In this document: positions 17,439-25,375 of the stretch, one piece after another
Layout of the letters: every line of letters begins with the position of its first letter
Numbering within the stretch: position 1 is the stretch's first letter
Source: Arthrobacter horti
GTDB lineage: Bacteria; Actinomycetota; Actinomycetes; Actinomycetales; Micrococcaceae
Direction of reading: 5' to 3'
NCBI RefSeq assembly: GCF_030731045.1
Contig: NZ_JAVALS010000017.1
Location: forward strand, 1 to 45,488
DNA: 45,488 bases
The notes under the pieces: generated by a model
Told to the model about the DNA's origin: nothing
What the model saw: the letters and a program-made list of their open reading frames with translations, nothing else
The model's database searches: none
Made by a program: the position numbers and the translations under genes

Positions 17439-17488
17439 ATAATGGAGGCTGAAAAATATCCATTATCGTCAAATTCGTTAAGTCCATT
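17439..17488 (-). promoter_or_regulatory. Promoter with paired ATAATGGA operators for the isomerase/MFS operon
   Basis: On the minus strand a -35 TTAACG (17476-17481) and -10 TATTTT (17453-17458) are 17 bp apart. A perfect 8-bp inverted repeat surrounds the -10 and start region: ATAATGGA at 17459-17466 (minus strand) and its mirror at 17439-17446, 12 bp apart. A third AATGGA core lies at 17483-17488. This arrangement fits binding by the MocR-type regulator encoded directly upstream, though that link is inferred. Confidence 0.55.
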
Positions 17489-18975
17489 TACCGCCGTGCC
17501 GAGGAACGCTCCCAGGCGTCCCAGGCTGCGGCCATCCTCCCGACCGCCTGCGGCATGTGCTCGGCAGCGGTCCCGGCGAAGCCGATCAGGAGTGCCGAGG
17601 GCAGACGTCGCGTGACGCGGTACTCCCCCAGTGGATAGGTGTACACGCCACGGGCCGCGAGTCCCCGCGCCACCTCCACGTCATCCTCGGCGCCGTGGAG
17701 CCACCCCATGACGTGGAGCCCGGAATCCACCGGGGCGGCGTGGAGCCGATACGGCAGCTGTTGCCCGAGCGCCTCCAGGAGCGCTTCTTGGCGAGCGGCA
17801 TACAGCTTGCGGCTGCGCCGCAAGTGGGCGTGCATCTGCCCCTCGGCCAGGAAGTCCGCCATGGCCGCCTGGAAGAGCACCGCCGGCGGCCGCCCGATGA
17901 CGGAGGACGCCGTCGCGAACGGCTCCACCAGATCCTCGGGAAGGATGCAGTACCCCAGACGGATCGACGGGGACAGGACCTTGCTGAACGACCCCACCAT
18001 GATCACGTGCCGGCTCGGATCCAGCCCGAAGAGCGTGGGCAGATGCTTGCCCCGGTACCGCAATTCGCTGTCGCAGTCGTCTTCCACGATCCAGCCGCCG
18101 TTGCGCTGCGCCCAGGCGATCCATTCGGCGCGCCGCACCGGACTCATGGCGACGCCGAGCGGATGCTGGCGGGCCGGAGTGAGGCAGGCCAGGCGCGCGC
18201 CGTCGTCGACGGCGGGAGGTACCGCCCCGTCGTCGTCCACCGGGACGCCGTGCAGCGGACAGCCCTGCGATTGGAAGGCGAGCCGGCCCGAGATGTGGCC
18301 CGGGTCTTCGACCAGGACGGTGTCGCCGGCATCGAGCAGAAGAACGGAGAGCACGTTGAACGCCTGCTGAGCACCGGAGGTGACCACCACCTGATCGGGG
18401 GTGCAGTCAAGGCCGCGGACATCGTTGACGTACTCGGAGATCGCCTCACGCAAAGCGCGGAGCCCGTGCGGGTCCCCGTAGCCGATGAGAGACTGATCGG
18501 TCCGCCCGGCGTGACGGCCGAGCAGCCTCTTCCAGGCCGCTGCGGGAAACGCTGAGGCCGCGACCTGACTGGCGACGAACGACTCGGTCTCCGACGGGGC
18601 CCATGAATGGGGAGCGTCGGTGAACAAGCTGGTTCCGCGAGCCGAGGTGGCGGCGCCGCGTTCGGACAGGGGCGGCCGGGGCAAGGGGCGGGCGGGTGCC
18701 CGGTCACTCCACAGCGAATCCACATAGGTTCCGTCCCCGGCCCGCGAGCGCAGGAAACCCTCCGCCGTGAGTTGTTCGAACGCCGTGACGATGGTGATCC
18801 TTGAGACGCCGAGTTCGCTGACGAGCGTTCGCGTTGACGGCAGACGGGTGCCGCTGGGCAGGGCGCCGCCCAGGATCTGCCCCTTGAGCTGTTCGTGCAG
18901 CTGCTGGTGCAGGGGCCGGTCCGCGGCACGGTCCAGTTCCAGCCCGGTCAGGAGGCGTCCCCCGGCACTCTTCAT
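17488..18975 (-). CDS. MocR/GntR-family regulator with aminotransferase-like domain
   Basis: 495 residues, standard for MocR/PdxR proteins. The N-terminal GntR winged helix is LHQQLHEQLKGQILGG then LPSTRTLVSELGVSRITI. The C-terminal fold-type I aminotransferase domain includes SGAQQAFNVLSVLLLDAGDTV, IVEDDCDSELRY and VGSFSKVLSPSIRLGY, the last carrying the lysine that binds pyridoxal phosphate. These regulators bind PLP and often an amino compound. It is just upstream of, and likely controls, the sugar isomerase/MFS operon. No good ribosome site precedes ATG 18975; a -10 TAGAAT lies 35 nt upstream. Confidence 0.9.
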   Translation of the reverse strand: MKSAGGRLLTGLELDRAADRPLHQQLHEQLKGQILGGALPSGTRLPSTRTLVSELGVSRITIVTAFEQLTAEGFLRSRAGDGTYVDSLWSDRAPARPLPRPPLSERGAATSARGTSLFTDAPHSWAPSETESFVASQVAASAFPAAAWKRLLGRHAGRTDQSLIGYGDPHGLRALREAISEYVNDVRGLDCTPDQVVVTSGAQQAFNVLSVLLLDAGDTVLVEDPGHISGRLAFQSQGCPLHGVPVDDDGAVPPAVDDGARLACLTPARQHPLGVAMSPVRRAEWIAWAQRNGGWIVEDDCDSELRYRGKHLPTLFGLDPSRHVIMVGSFSKVLSPSIRLGYCILPEDLVEPFATASSVIGRPPAVLFQAAMADFLAEGQMHAHLRRSRKLYAARQEALLEALGQQLPYRLHAAPVDSGLHVMGWLHGAEDDVEVARGLAARGVYTYPLGEYRVTRRLPSALLIGFAGTAAEHMPQAVGRMAAAWDAWERSSARR

Positions 18976-19010
18976 GCGGAGGTACTGCGGACGAGAGGAG
19001 GCATGGAGAC

Positions 19011-19032
19011 ATTCTAGGAGTCCCCCCCCCCC
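19011..19032 (-). promoter_or_regulatory. MocR promoter region with an 11-G homopolymer in the spacer
   Basis: On the minus strand the -10 TAGAAT (19011-19016) is preceded by ACTCC and then eleven consecutive G (19022-19032). With a 17-bp spacer the G-run lies between the -10 and where the -35 should be; no good -35 is visible. Length changes in such a run could alter promoter spacing. Confidence 0.4.
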
Positions 19033-19093
19033 GTTGAGTGCTCAGTTGTGGCGGCTTCCGGGCCGGATAGGTCGCCACAACTGAGCAGTCAAC
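19033..19093 (-). terminator. 21-bp inverted repeat, terminator of the bkd operon
   Basis: Arms 19033-19053 and 19073-19093 are complementary over 21 bp with one mismatch (core GCTCAGTTGTGGCG against CGCCACAACTGAGC), loop 19 nt. It begins 3 bp after the stop of the E2 gene. The length and near-perfect symmetry also suit a dispersed intergenic repeat; a genome search would tell. Confidence 0.65.
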
Positions 19094-19096
19094 GTC

Positions 19097-20434
19097 CTAA
19101 AGATCCGCGAGGACCGTGCCCGGGTTCTCGATCGCGTCCGCGACGTAGCGCAGGAAGCCGCCCGCGGTGCCGCCGTCGCAGACGCGGTGATCGAACACGA
19201 GCGAGAGTTCCACGACCTTGCGGACCGCGAGCGCGCCGTCCACCACCCACGGCCGGTCGATGATCCGGCCGACGCCCAGGATCGCCGCCTCGGGATAGTT
19301 GATGATCGCGGCGCTGCCGTCCACTCCGAACACGCCGTAGTTGTTGAGCGTGAAGGTGCTGCCTGACAGATCGGCGGGCGTCGCCTTCCCGTCACGCGCG
19401 ACGGCGGTCAGCCGCCTCAGCTCGGCATCCAGCCCACGGGCGCTGAGCGAGTGCGCCCCGCGGATCGCGGGCACCACCAATCCGCGCTCGGTCTGCGCCG
19501 CGAACCCCAGGTTGACCCCGTCGAACGCGACGATCTCCTGGCTCCCGTCCGCCGACGTCTCGATCCGCGTGTTCAGTTCGGGGTACTTCGCCAGGCCGGC
19601 CAGCACGAACCGCGCAATGAACGCCAGCAGGCTCGGTGCCTCCTCCGGGTCCTTCTCCTTGAGCCCCGCCCGCAGCTCCACGAGCGCGGTCGCGTCCACA
19701 TCCACCCAGACCGTCGCCTCGGGGATCTCGGTGCGGCTGCGGGTCATGGCCTGCGCGACGGCGCGGCGCACCCCCCGCACTGCCGTGCGGGAGGCGATGG
19801 GCAGGCCGCTCGAGGCGTCCAGCTCGCCGGCGGCGGACTGTGCGGGCGCGGAGACTGCCGCGGGAGCGGCACCAGACCCCGCCTGCTCGACATCGCGCCG
19901 CAGGATGAGCCCGTCCGCGCCGGATCCGCTCACGGCCTTCAGGTCCACCCCGAGTTCGCGGGCCAGCTTGCGGACCAGCGGCGACACGACCCGGACGGCT
20001 TCGGCGCGCTCCATGACGGACGTCGCCACCGTGGCTGTGTCCGCGATGCCCTTCCGCCGACGCGTCCGCCCGCCGCTCGTCGCGCCGGAGGTCCCGTAGC
20101 CGATCAGCACATTGCCGGAACCCTCCGCCGGAACCGCCGAACCGGCACGCTCCTCCGTCCGGTAGTCGGACGCCTGAGACACACCGTCGTCGATCGTGAT
20201 CAGCGGCTTCCCGACGTCGAGCGTCTCCCCCGGCTCACCGTGCAGCGCGGCGACCGTGCCCGCGAACGGGGAGGGCACCTCCACCACGGCCTTGGCGGTC
20301 TCCACCTCGGCCACAGGCTGGTCGATGGTGACCACGTCGCCCAGGGCCACGAGCCAGCGGACCAGCTCGGCCTCGGTCAGGCCCTCCCCCAGATCGGGCA
20401 AAAGAAAGGTGCGCTGAAGGAATTCGCGGCTCAT
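19097..20434 (-). CDS. bkdC: Dihydrolipoamide acyltransferase (E2) of branched-chain 2-oxoacid dehydrogenase
   Basis: 445 residues from ATG 20434, which overlaps the E1beta stop by one base and follows GGGAGGA; the ORF start 12 bp upstream is less likely. Lipoyl domain at about 5-80 with the lipoylated lysine in ETAKA, peripheral-subunit-binding domain (VSPLVRKLARELGVDLKAV then GLILRRDVE), and a C-terminal catalytic domain ending with HRVCDGG, the HxxxDG acyltransfer motif. It passes acyl groups from E1 to CoA. Assignment to branched-chain rather than pyruvate dehydrogenase rests on the E1alpha/E1beta/Lrp context. No E3 gene is present nearby. Confidence 0.9.
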   Translation of the reverse strand: MSREFLQRTFLLPDLGEGLTEAELVRWLVALGDVVTIDQPVAEVETAKAVVEVPSPFAGTVAALHGEPGETLDVGKPLITIDDGVSQASDYRTEERAGSAVPAEGSGNVLIGYGTSGATSGGRTRRRKGIADTATVATSVMERAEAVRVVSPLVRKLARELGVDLKAVSGSGADGLILRRDVEQAGSGAAPAAVSAPAQSAAGELDASSGLPIASRTAVRGVRRAVAQAMTRSRTEIPEATVWVDVDATALVELRAGLKEKDPEEAPSLLAFIARFVLAGLAKYPELNTRIETSADGSQEIVAFDGVNLGFAAQTERGLVVPAIRGAHSLSARGLDAELRRLTAVARDGKATPADLSGSTFTLNNYGVFGVDGSAAIINYPEAAILGVGRIIDRPWVVDGALAVRKVVELSLVFDHRVCDGGTAGGFLRYVADAIENPGTVLADL

Positions 20435-21489
20435 CAGTCCTCCCACTGCAGTTCGTCGAGTGTGTCCAGGATGCGGTCCACACCCGGCAGGTACCAGTGC
20501 TCGAACTTGGGCGCCGGGAACGGGATGTCGAAGCCGGTCACGCGGCGCACGGGCGCGGCGAGCGAGTGGAAGCAGCGCTCCTGCACGCGGGCCGTGATCT
20601 CGGAGGCGACGGAGGCGAAGCCCTGGGCCTCGGCCACCACCACGGCGCGGCCGGTCTTACGCACGGAGGCGCAGACGGTCTCGTCGTCGAACGGGACGAT
20701 GGTGCGCACGTCCACCACCTCCACGCTCCGCCCTTCCAGCGCCGCGGCCTCCGCGGCGGCGAGCGCCGGCGGGACGGCAGGGCCGTAGGCGATGATCGTG
20801 GCGTCGGTGCCGGGACGCACGACGGCGGCGCGGCCTTCCGCGCGCGGCGTGGCACCGGCGTCGAACTCCGAGCGCAGGGTCTCGAGCGAGACGGCCTCCT
20901 TGGACCAGTACAGCTTCTTGGGCTCCATGAACACCACGGGGTCATCGCTCGCGATGGCCTCCCGCAGGAGCCGGTAGGCGTCCGCCACGCTGGACGGCGT
21001 GAAGACCTTCAGCCCGGGCGTGTGGGCGTAGTAGGCCTCCGAGGAATCGCAGTGATGCTCGACGCCGCCGATGCCGCCCGCGTACGGGACGCGGATGACC
21101 AGCGGCAGGGTCACCTTCCCCCGGGTGCGGTTGTGCATCTTGGCCACGTGGCTGGCGATCTGCTCGAACGCCGGGTAGGCGAACGCGTCGAACTGCATCT
21201 CGATGACGGGACGCAGCCCGTTCATCGCCATGCCCAGCGCCATTCCGACGATCCCGGACTCGGCCAGCGGGGTGTCGAAGCAGCGCTGCGCCCCGAACTC
21301 CTTCTGCAGGCCGTCCGTGATGCGGAAGACACCACCCAGAGTGGCGACGTCCTCGCCGAACACCACCACGCCGTCGTCGGCGCGCATGGCGTCCGCCATC
21401 GCGGTGGTGAGGGCCTTGGCGAACGTCACCGGCTCGGGTCCGGCGTTCGCGGCCGCACGGGCCGCGGCGGCCTCGGCTACCGTGGTCAT
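20434..21489 (-). CDS. bkdB: 2-oxoacid dehydrogenase E1 beta subunit
   Basis: 351 residues from ATG 21489, preceded by AAGGAG; the annotated longer frame start at 21546 falls inside E1alpha. Motifs of the E1beta fold: FAKALTTAMADAMRADDGVVVFGEDVATLGGVFRITDGL-type N-terminus, DTPLAESGIVGMALGMAM, EMQFDAFAYPAFEQI and the C-terminal transketolase domain with VEVVDVRTIVPFDDETV. It forms the thiamine-diphosphate site with E1alpha, whose stop is one base away. Middle gene of a three-gene operon. Confidence 0.92.
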   Translation of the reverse strand: MTTVAEAAAARAAANAGPEPVTFAKALTTAMADAMRADDGVVVFGEDVATLGGVFRITDGLQKEFGAQRCFDTPLAESGIVGMALGMAMNGLRPVIEMQFDAFAYPAFEQIASHVAKMHNRTRGKVTLPLVIRVPYAGGIGGVEHHCDSSEAYYAHTPGLKVFTPSSVADAYRLLREAIASDDPVVFMEPKKLYWSKEAVSLETLRSEFDAGATPRAEGRAAVVRPGTDATIIAYGPAVPPALAAAEAAALEGRSVEVVDVRTIVPFDDETVCASVRKTGRAVVVAEAQGFASVASEITARVQERCFHSLAAPVRRVTGFDIPFPAPKFEHWYLPGVDRILDTLDELQWED

Positions 21490-21490
21490 C

Positions 21491-22699
21491 TCAGTGCTCC
21501 TTCGCGAGGTCGGCGGGTGCGGTGTCTGCGGAGCGGGCGATCTCATCGGCCAGGAAGGCCGCCTGCTCGCGCAGCTGCGGGGTGGGTTCGGTGAAGACGT
21601 AGCGGAAGAGGTCCTGCGGATCGATCTCCGGCTCGCCGCTCAGCCCCTCGCGCAGGTGCTGGGCGACTTCCTCGGCGTCGCGCGCGAAGGAGGCCTCGAC
21701 GTCGTCGGTCAGCTGCCCGGCGGCGCGCAAATAGTGGCGCATGCGGTTGAGCGGGTCCTTGGCAGCCCACGCCTCCACCTCGGCCTGGTTGCGATAGCGG
21801 GTGGCGTCGTCCGCGTTGGTGTGCGCCTGCATGCGGTAGGTGTTGGCCTCCACCAGGAGCGGGCCGGAGCCGGCACGCGCCAGGGTGACGGCGCGGTCCA
21901 GGACGGCCAGGAGCGCCACGATGTCATTGCCGTCCACGCGTTCCCCGGCCATGCCGTAGCCGACGGCCTTGTGCGCCAGGGACGGCGCGGCGGTCTGGTG
22001 CGCCAGCGGCACGGAGATGGCGTACTGGTTGTTCTGCACGAAGAACACCACGGGCAGCTGGAACACGGCGGCGAAGTTCAGGGCCTCGTGGAAGTCCCCC
22101 TCGCTCGTGGCGCCGTCGCCGCACATGGCCAGGACCACGGTGTCCTCGCCGCGGAGCTTGGCGGCGTGCGCGACGCCGACGCCGTGCAGCAGCTGGGTGG
22201 TGAGCGGGGTGCTCTGGATGCCCACCTGGTGGGCGTGCGGGTCGTAGCCGCCGTGCCAGTCGCCGCGGAAGATGGTCATGACGTCCACGGGGTCCACGCC
22301 GCGGGTCATGACCGCGACGGCGTCGCGGTAGGTGGGGAACATCCAGTCGCCGTCGCGCAGGCAGAGGGCCGACGCCACCTGGCAGGCTTCCTGACCGTGG
22401 CTGGACGGATAGACGGCCAAGCGGCCCTGGCGGACCAGGGCGGAGTTCTGGTCGTTGACGCGGCGGCCGATCACCAAGCGGCGGTAGGCGGCAAGGAGTT
22501 CCTCGTCCGGCGGGACCGGGTACTGATGGCCCGGACTGGAGCCGCGGCGGTCCTCCGGGAGCATGGTTCCGTCCTCGGACAGGATCTGGATCTGCCCGTG
22601 GACCGGGAGCATGTAGTCCTCGATGCTTATCCCGAAGTTCTTGACGGCCTCCGCAAGGCTCGTCTCCCCGCCTCCCGGCGAGCTGACGGAAATGGTCAT
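21491..22699 (-). CDS. bkdA: 2-oxoacid dehydrogenase E1 alpha subunit
   Basis: 402 residues from ATG 22699, preceded by GAGGAG (start at 22732 has none). The thiamine diphosphate motif begins CGDGATSEGDFHEALNFAA and ends about 28 residues later with VQNNQYA, the GDG-x-N pattern. PSSHGQEACQVA and FPTYRDAVAVMTRG are typical of branched-chain E1alpha. It decarboxylates branched-chain 2-oxoacids. First gene of the bkd operon, divergent from an Lrp-family gene 162 bp away. Confidence 0.93.
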   Translation of the reverse strand: MTISVSSPGGGETSLAEAVKNFGISIEDYMLPVHGQIQILSEDGTMLPEDRRGSSPGHQYPVPPDEELLAAYRRLVIGRRVNDQNSALVRQGRLAVYPSSHGQEACQVASALCLRDGDWMFPTYRDAVAVMTRGVDPVDVMTIFRGDWHGGYDPHAHQVGIQSTPLTTQLLHGVGVAHAAKLRGEDTVVLAMCGDGATSEGDFHEALNFAAVFQLPVVFFVQNNQYAISVPLAHQTAAPSLAHKAVGYGMAGERVDGNDIVALLAVLDRAVTLARAGSGPLLVEANTYRMQAHTNADDATRYRNQAEVEAWAAKDPLNRMRHYLRAAGQLTDDVEASFARDAEEVAQHLREGLSGEPEIDPQDLFRYVFTEPTPQLREQAAFLADEIARSADTAPADLAKEH

Positions 22700-22759
22700 G
22701 ATGGCTCCTCGCAGCATGGTGTCCTGGCTCACGTGTTGGCATCAGTATGGTCCTGGGCG

Positions 22760-22832
22760 ACGTTTCGTATCCACCAAGTCCGGAAATCATGGAATTGTGG
22801 TTTTAATCACCGCTATTCTGTAGACGAAACGT
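22760..22832. promoter_or_regulatory. Divergent bkd/Lrp control region with inverted repeats
   Basis: ACGTTTCGT (22760-22768) and ACGAAACGT (22824-22832) are perfect mirror copies 55 bp apart. Between them GTGGTTTTAATCAC (22797-22810) is an imperfect AT-centred palindrome of the kind Lrp proteins bind. A -10 TATTCT (22814-22819) points toward the Lrp gene. The paired arms could support looping by the Lrp protein. Pattern-based; no binding data. Confidence 0.45.
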
Positions 22833-22861
22833 TCAATATGAGCTGGCTCACAGGAGGTTCC

Positions 22862-23290
22862 GTGGACGATGTGGACCGCGCCATCCTGGCGCTCCTGACG
22901 GAGGACGCGCGGCAGTCCGTCACCACCATCGCGGAGAAGGTGCACGTCTCCCGCGCGCACGCTTACAACCGCATCGCCAGGCTCCAGGAGCAGGGCATCA
23001 TCACGAAGTACACCACCCTGGTGGATCCACTGAAGGCCGGCCTCCGGTCCAGCGCCTACGTGACGCTCAAGGTGCGCCAGCATTCCTGGCGGGAGCTGCG
23101 GTCCAAGCTGACCGGGATCCCCGAGGTGCACCATGTGGCGCTGGTGGGCGGGGACTTCGACGTCATCCTCCTGGTCCGGGCCGTGGACAACGCCGATCTG
23201 CGCCGCGTGGTGTTCGACCAGTTGCAGAACATGCCGGAGGTCCTGGACACCCAGACCTTCCTGGTGTTCGAGGACGTGGACACGCGGTAG
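22862..23290 (+). CDS. Lrp/AsnC-family transcriptional regulator (BkdR-like)
   Basis: 142 residues from GTG 22862, preceded by AGGAGG at 4 nt; ATG 22838 is an alternative. N-terminal helix-turn-helix: VDRAILALLTEDARQSVTTIAEKVHVSRAHAYNRIARL. C-terminal AsnC_trans_reg/RAM domain: YVTLKVRQHSWRELRSKL and VALVGGDFDVILLVRAVD. Divergent from the bkd operon, the common place for a regulator of branched-chain amino acid catabolism. It may also read into the M20/GNAT/racemase genes 97 bp downstream. Confidence 0.9.
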   Translation: MDDVDRAILALLTEDARQSVTTIAEKVHVSRAHAYNRIARLQEQGIITKYTTLVDPLKAGLRSSAYVTLKVRQHSWRELRSKLTGIPEVHHVALVGGDFDVILLVRAVDNADLRRVVFDQLQNMPEVLDTQTFLVFEDVDTR

Positions 23291-23387
23291 ACGCGGCGCG
23301 GCCCTCGTCTGCAGAGCGGCACCCCTGCTTGGATGGAGTCAGGCGCCGTGCACGCGGCACGGGCCGCGGATCCATCCGGGAGGACTC

Positions 23388-24572
23388 ATGCGCACCCCAA
23401 CCGACGCAGTCGAGACGGACTGGGCTCCGCTGAGCGGCCTGCGCGGTCAGGCCGAAAGCCGGCTCGGCCCCCTGCTCGACGACGCGATCGCGCTCCTGCG
23501 GGTGGAGTCGCCGTCGTCCGACCTCGCCGCCGTCGCCACGAGCGCGGACGCGGTGGCCGCCCTGCTGGAGGAGCGCCTCGGCGCCGCGCCGGAACGGATC
23601 GTGGTCGACGGCGTGAGCCATCTGCGGCTGTGCTTCGGCGGCCCCACGAAGGTCCTGATCCTGGCCCACCATGACACGGTCTGGCCGCACGGAACCCTAA
23701 GCAGTCTCCCCGCGCGGGTGAGCGACGGCGTGCTCCGCGGCCCCGGATCCGTGGACATGAAGACCGGTATCGCCATGGCGGTGCATGCGCTGCGGATCCT
23801 CCGGGACCAGGGACGGAGCCTGGACGGCGTCACCGTACTGGTGACGGGCGACGAGGAGGTGGGCTCCACCGCGAGCCGCGCGCTCATCGAGGAGACCGCG
23901 GCCGGAGCCGCCGCCGTGCTGGTCCTGGAGGCCGGCGGGGACGACGGACAGCTCAAGACCGAACGCAAGGGCGTCTCCATGTACCGCATCACGGCGCACG
24001 GCCTCGCCTCCCATGCTGGGCTCGCCCCCGATGCCGGGGTGAACGCGGTGGTCGGCCTGGCGGACGTGGTGCTCAAGCTCGCGGCGCTGCACGGCACCGA
24101 GCCCGGCCTGACCGTGGTGCCCACGGTCATCCAGGGCGGGACCACCACCAACACGGTGCCGGCCGAGGGGTGGGTGGATGTGGATGTCCGAGCCACGACG
24201 TCGGCCTCCCAGCTGCGCTGCGACGCGGCGATCCGCGCGCTGACGGCGGAGGTGCCCGGCGTCGTGCTCGACGTCGACGGCGGGGTGAACCGGGAACCTC
24301 TCGAAGCGGCGGCGAGCGCGGAGCTGTTCGCCCGGGCGCGACGGCTCGCGGCTGCTCACGGCCTGGGCGTCGTGGAGCCGCTGGCCGTGGGCGGTGGCTC
24401 GGACGGCAACTTCACGGCCGCGCTCGGGGTGCCCACCCTCGACGGCCTGGGCGCGTGGGGCGGTGGCGCACATGCCGACGGTGAGCACGCGGTCGTCGCC
24501 GGCCTGGCGCCACGGATGGCGCTGCTCGCAGCCCTCATCGATGAGGTCCTGTCCGAGGGCAGGACGCCGTGA
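23388..24572 (+). CDS. M20-family metallopeptidase, probable N-succinyl-L-amino acid deacylase
   Basis: 394 residues from ATG 23388, preceded by GGAGGA. M20 metal-site motifs: LILAHHDTVWP (His and Asp), GPGSVDMKTG (Asp bridging the two metals), VLVTGDEEVGS (catalytic Glu pair), LVLEAGG and a C-terminal GAHADGEH with the last His. It resembles glutamate carboxypeptidase-like M20 enzymes. Position next to a GNAT acyltransferase and an NSAR/OSBS gene matches the described Geobacillus pathway in which this enzyme removes succinate from the L-isomer. Overlaps the next gene by 4 bp. Confidence 0.88.
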   Translation: MRTPTDAVETDWAPLSGLRGQAESRLGPLLDDAIALLRVESPSSDLAAVATSADAVAALLEERLGAAPERIVVDGVSHLRLCFGGPTKVLILAHHDTVWPHGTLSSLPARVSDGVLRGPGSVDMKTGIAMAVHALRILRDQGRSLDGVTVLVTGDEEVGSTASRALIEETAAGAAAVLVLEAGGDDGQLKTERKGVSMYRITAHGLASHAGLAPDAGVNAVVGLADVVLKLAALHGTEPGLTVVPTVIQGGTTTNTVPAEGWVDVDVRATTSASQLRCDAAIRALTAEVPGVVLDVDGGVNREPLEAAASAELFARARRLAAAHGLGVVEPLAVGGGSDGNFTAALGVPTLDGLGAWGGGAHADGEHAVVAGLAPRMALLAALIDEVLSEGRTP

Positions 24573-25375
24573 GCGGCGAGGTCCGGATCCGGCTCCTGGA
24601 CGGGCACGACGAGCTCGCCGCGCTGGTGCGGGTCTTCGACCGGATCTGGGGCACCGAACCGGGGCACACCATGATGGACATCCCCACCCTGGTGGCGTTG
24701 CGCGGCGGCGGGCACTTCGTATCCGGATTGTTCGTGGACGGCGAACTCGTGGGAGGCTGCATCGGCTTCCACGTCGAGCCGCTGGGCCGGACGCTGCATT
24801 CGCACATCGCGGGCGTGCTCCCCGCACACGCCGGTGCCGGGCTGGGCCGCCGGCTCAAGGAGCACCAGCGGCAGTGGTGCCGCGAGCGCGGGATCGACAC
24901 GATCCGGTGGACGTTCGACCCGCTCGTGGCGCGCAACGCACACTTCAATCTGACGTCCCTCGGCGCGGCGCCCACCGCGTACACGACGAACTACTACGGC
25001 GTCCTGACCGACGGCATCAACCGGGGCGATGAGAGCGATCGCATGACCGTCTCCTGGAGGGTCGACGACGGCGGCTCCCCCGCCGCCGTCGTGCCGCCCA
25101 TTGACGACGACGCCGCGCTGCTACTGAGCGCGACGCCGGACGGCCGCCCGGTGATCGACAGCTCGGTACTCGACAGCGCGCGGCTGTCCGCCGCGACGGT
25201 GGCGCTGCAGATCCCATCCGACATCGAGCGCATGCGGCTCGACTCGCCATCGCTCGCCCGGTCCTGGCGTCTCGCGCTGCGCGAGGCCATCACTCCCCTG
25301 CTCAGTTCCGAGGACTGGATTCCCATGGGGTTCAGCCAGGCCGGCCGCTACGTGTTCTCCCGGAGGTCCGCATGA
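24569..25375 (+). CDS. GNAT-family acyltransferase, probable D-amino acid N-succinyltransferase
   Basis: 268 residues, GTG start overlapping the M20 stop. The N-terminal half is a GNAT domain; VLPAHAGAGLGRRLKEHQRQW is the acyl-CoA-binding loop (Q/RxxGxG/A form). The remainder (about 150-268) matches the longer proteins paired with N-acylamino acid racemases. In the characterised Geobacillus system this partner puts succinyl on D-amino acids. The assignment is by synteny. Overlaps the racemase gene by 4 bp. Confidence 0.82.
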   Translation: MSGEVRIRLLDGHDELAALVRVFDRIWGTEPGHTMMDIPTLVALRGGGHFVSGLFVDGELVGGCIGFHVEPLGRTLHSHIAGVLPAHAGAGLGRRLKEHQRQWCRERGIDTIRWTFDPLVARNAHFNLTSLGAAPTAYTTNYYGVLTDGINRGDESDRMTVSWRVDDGGSPAAVVPPIDDDAALLLSATPDGRPVIDSSVLDSARLSAATVALQIPSDIERMRLDSPSLARSWRLALREAITPLLSSEDWIPMGFSQAGRYVFSRRSA

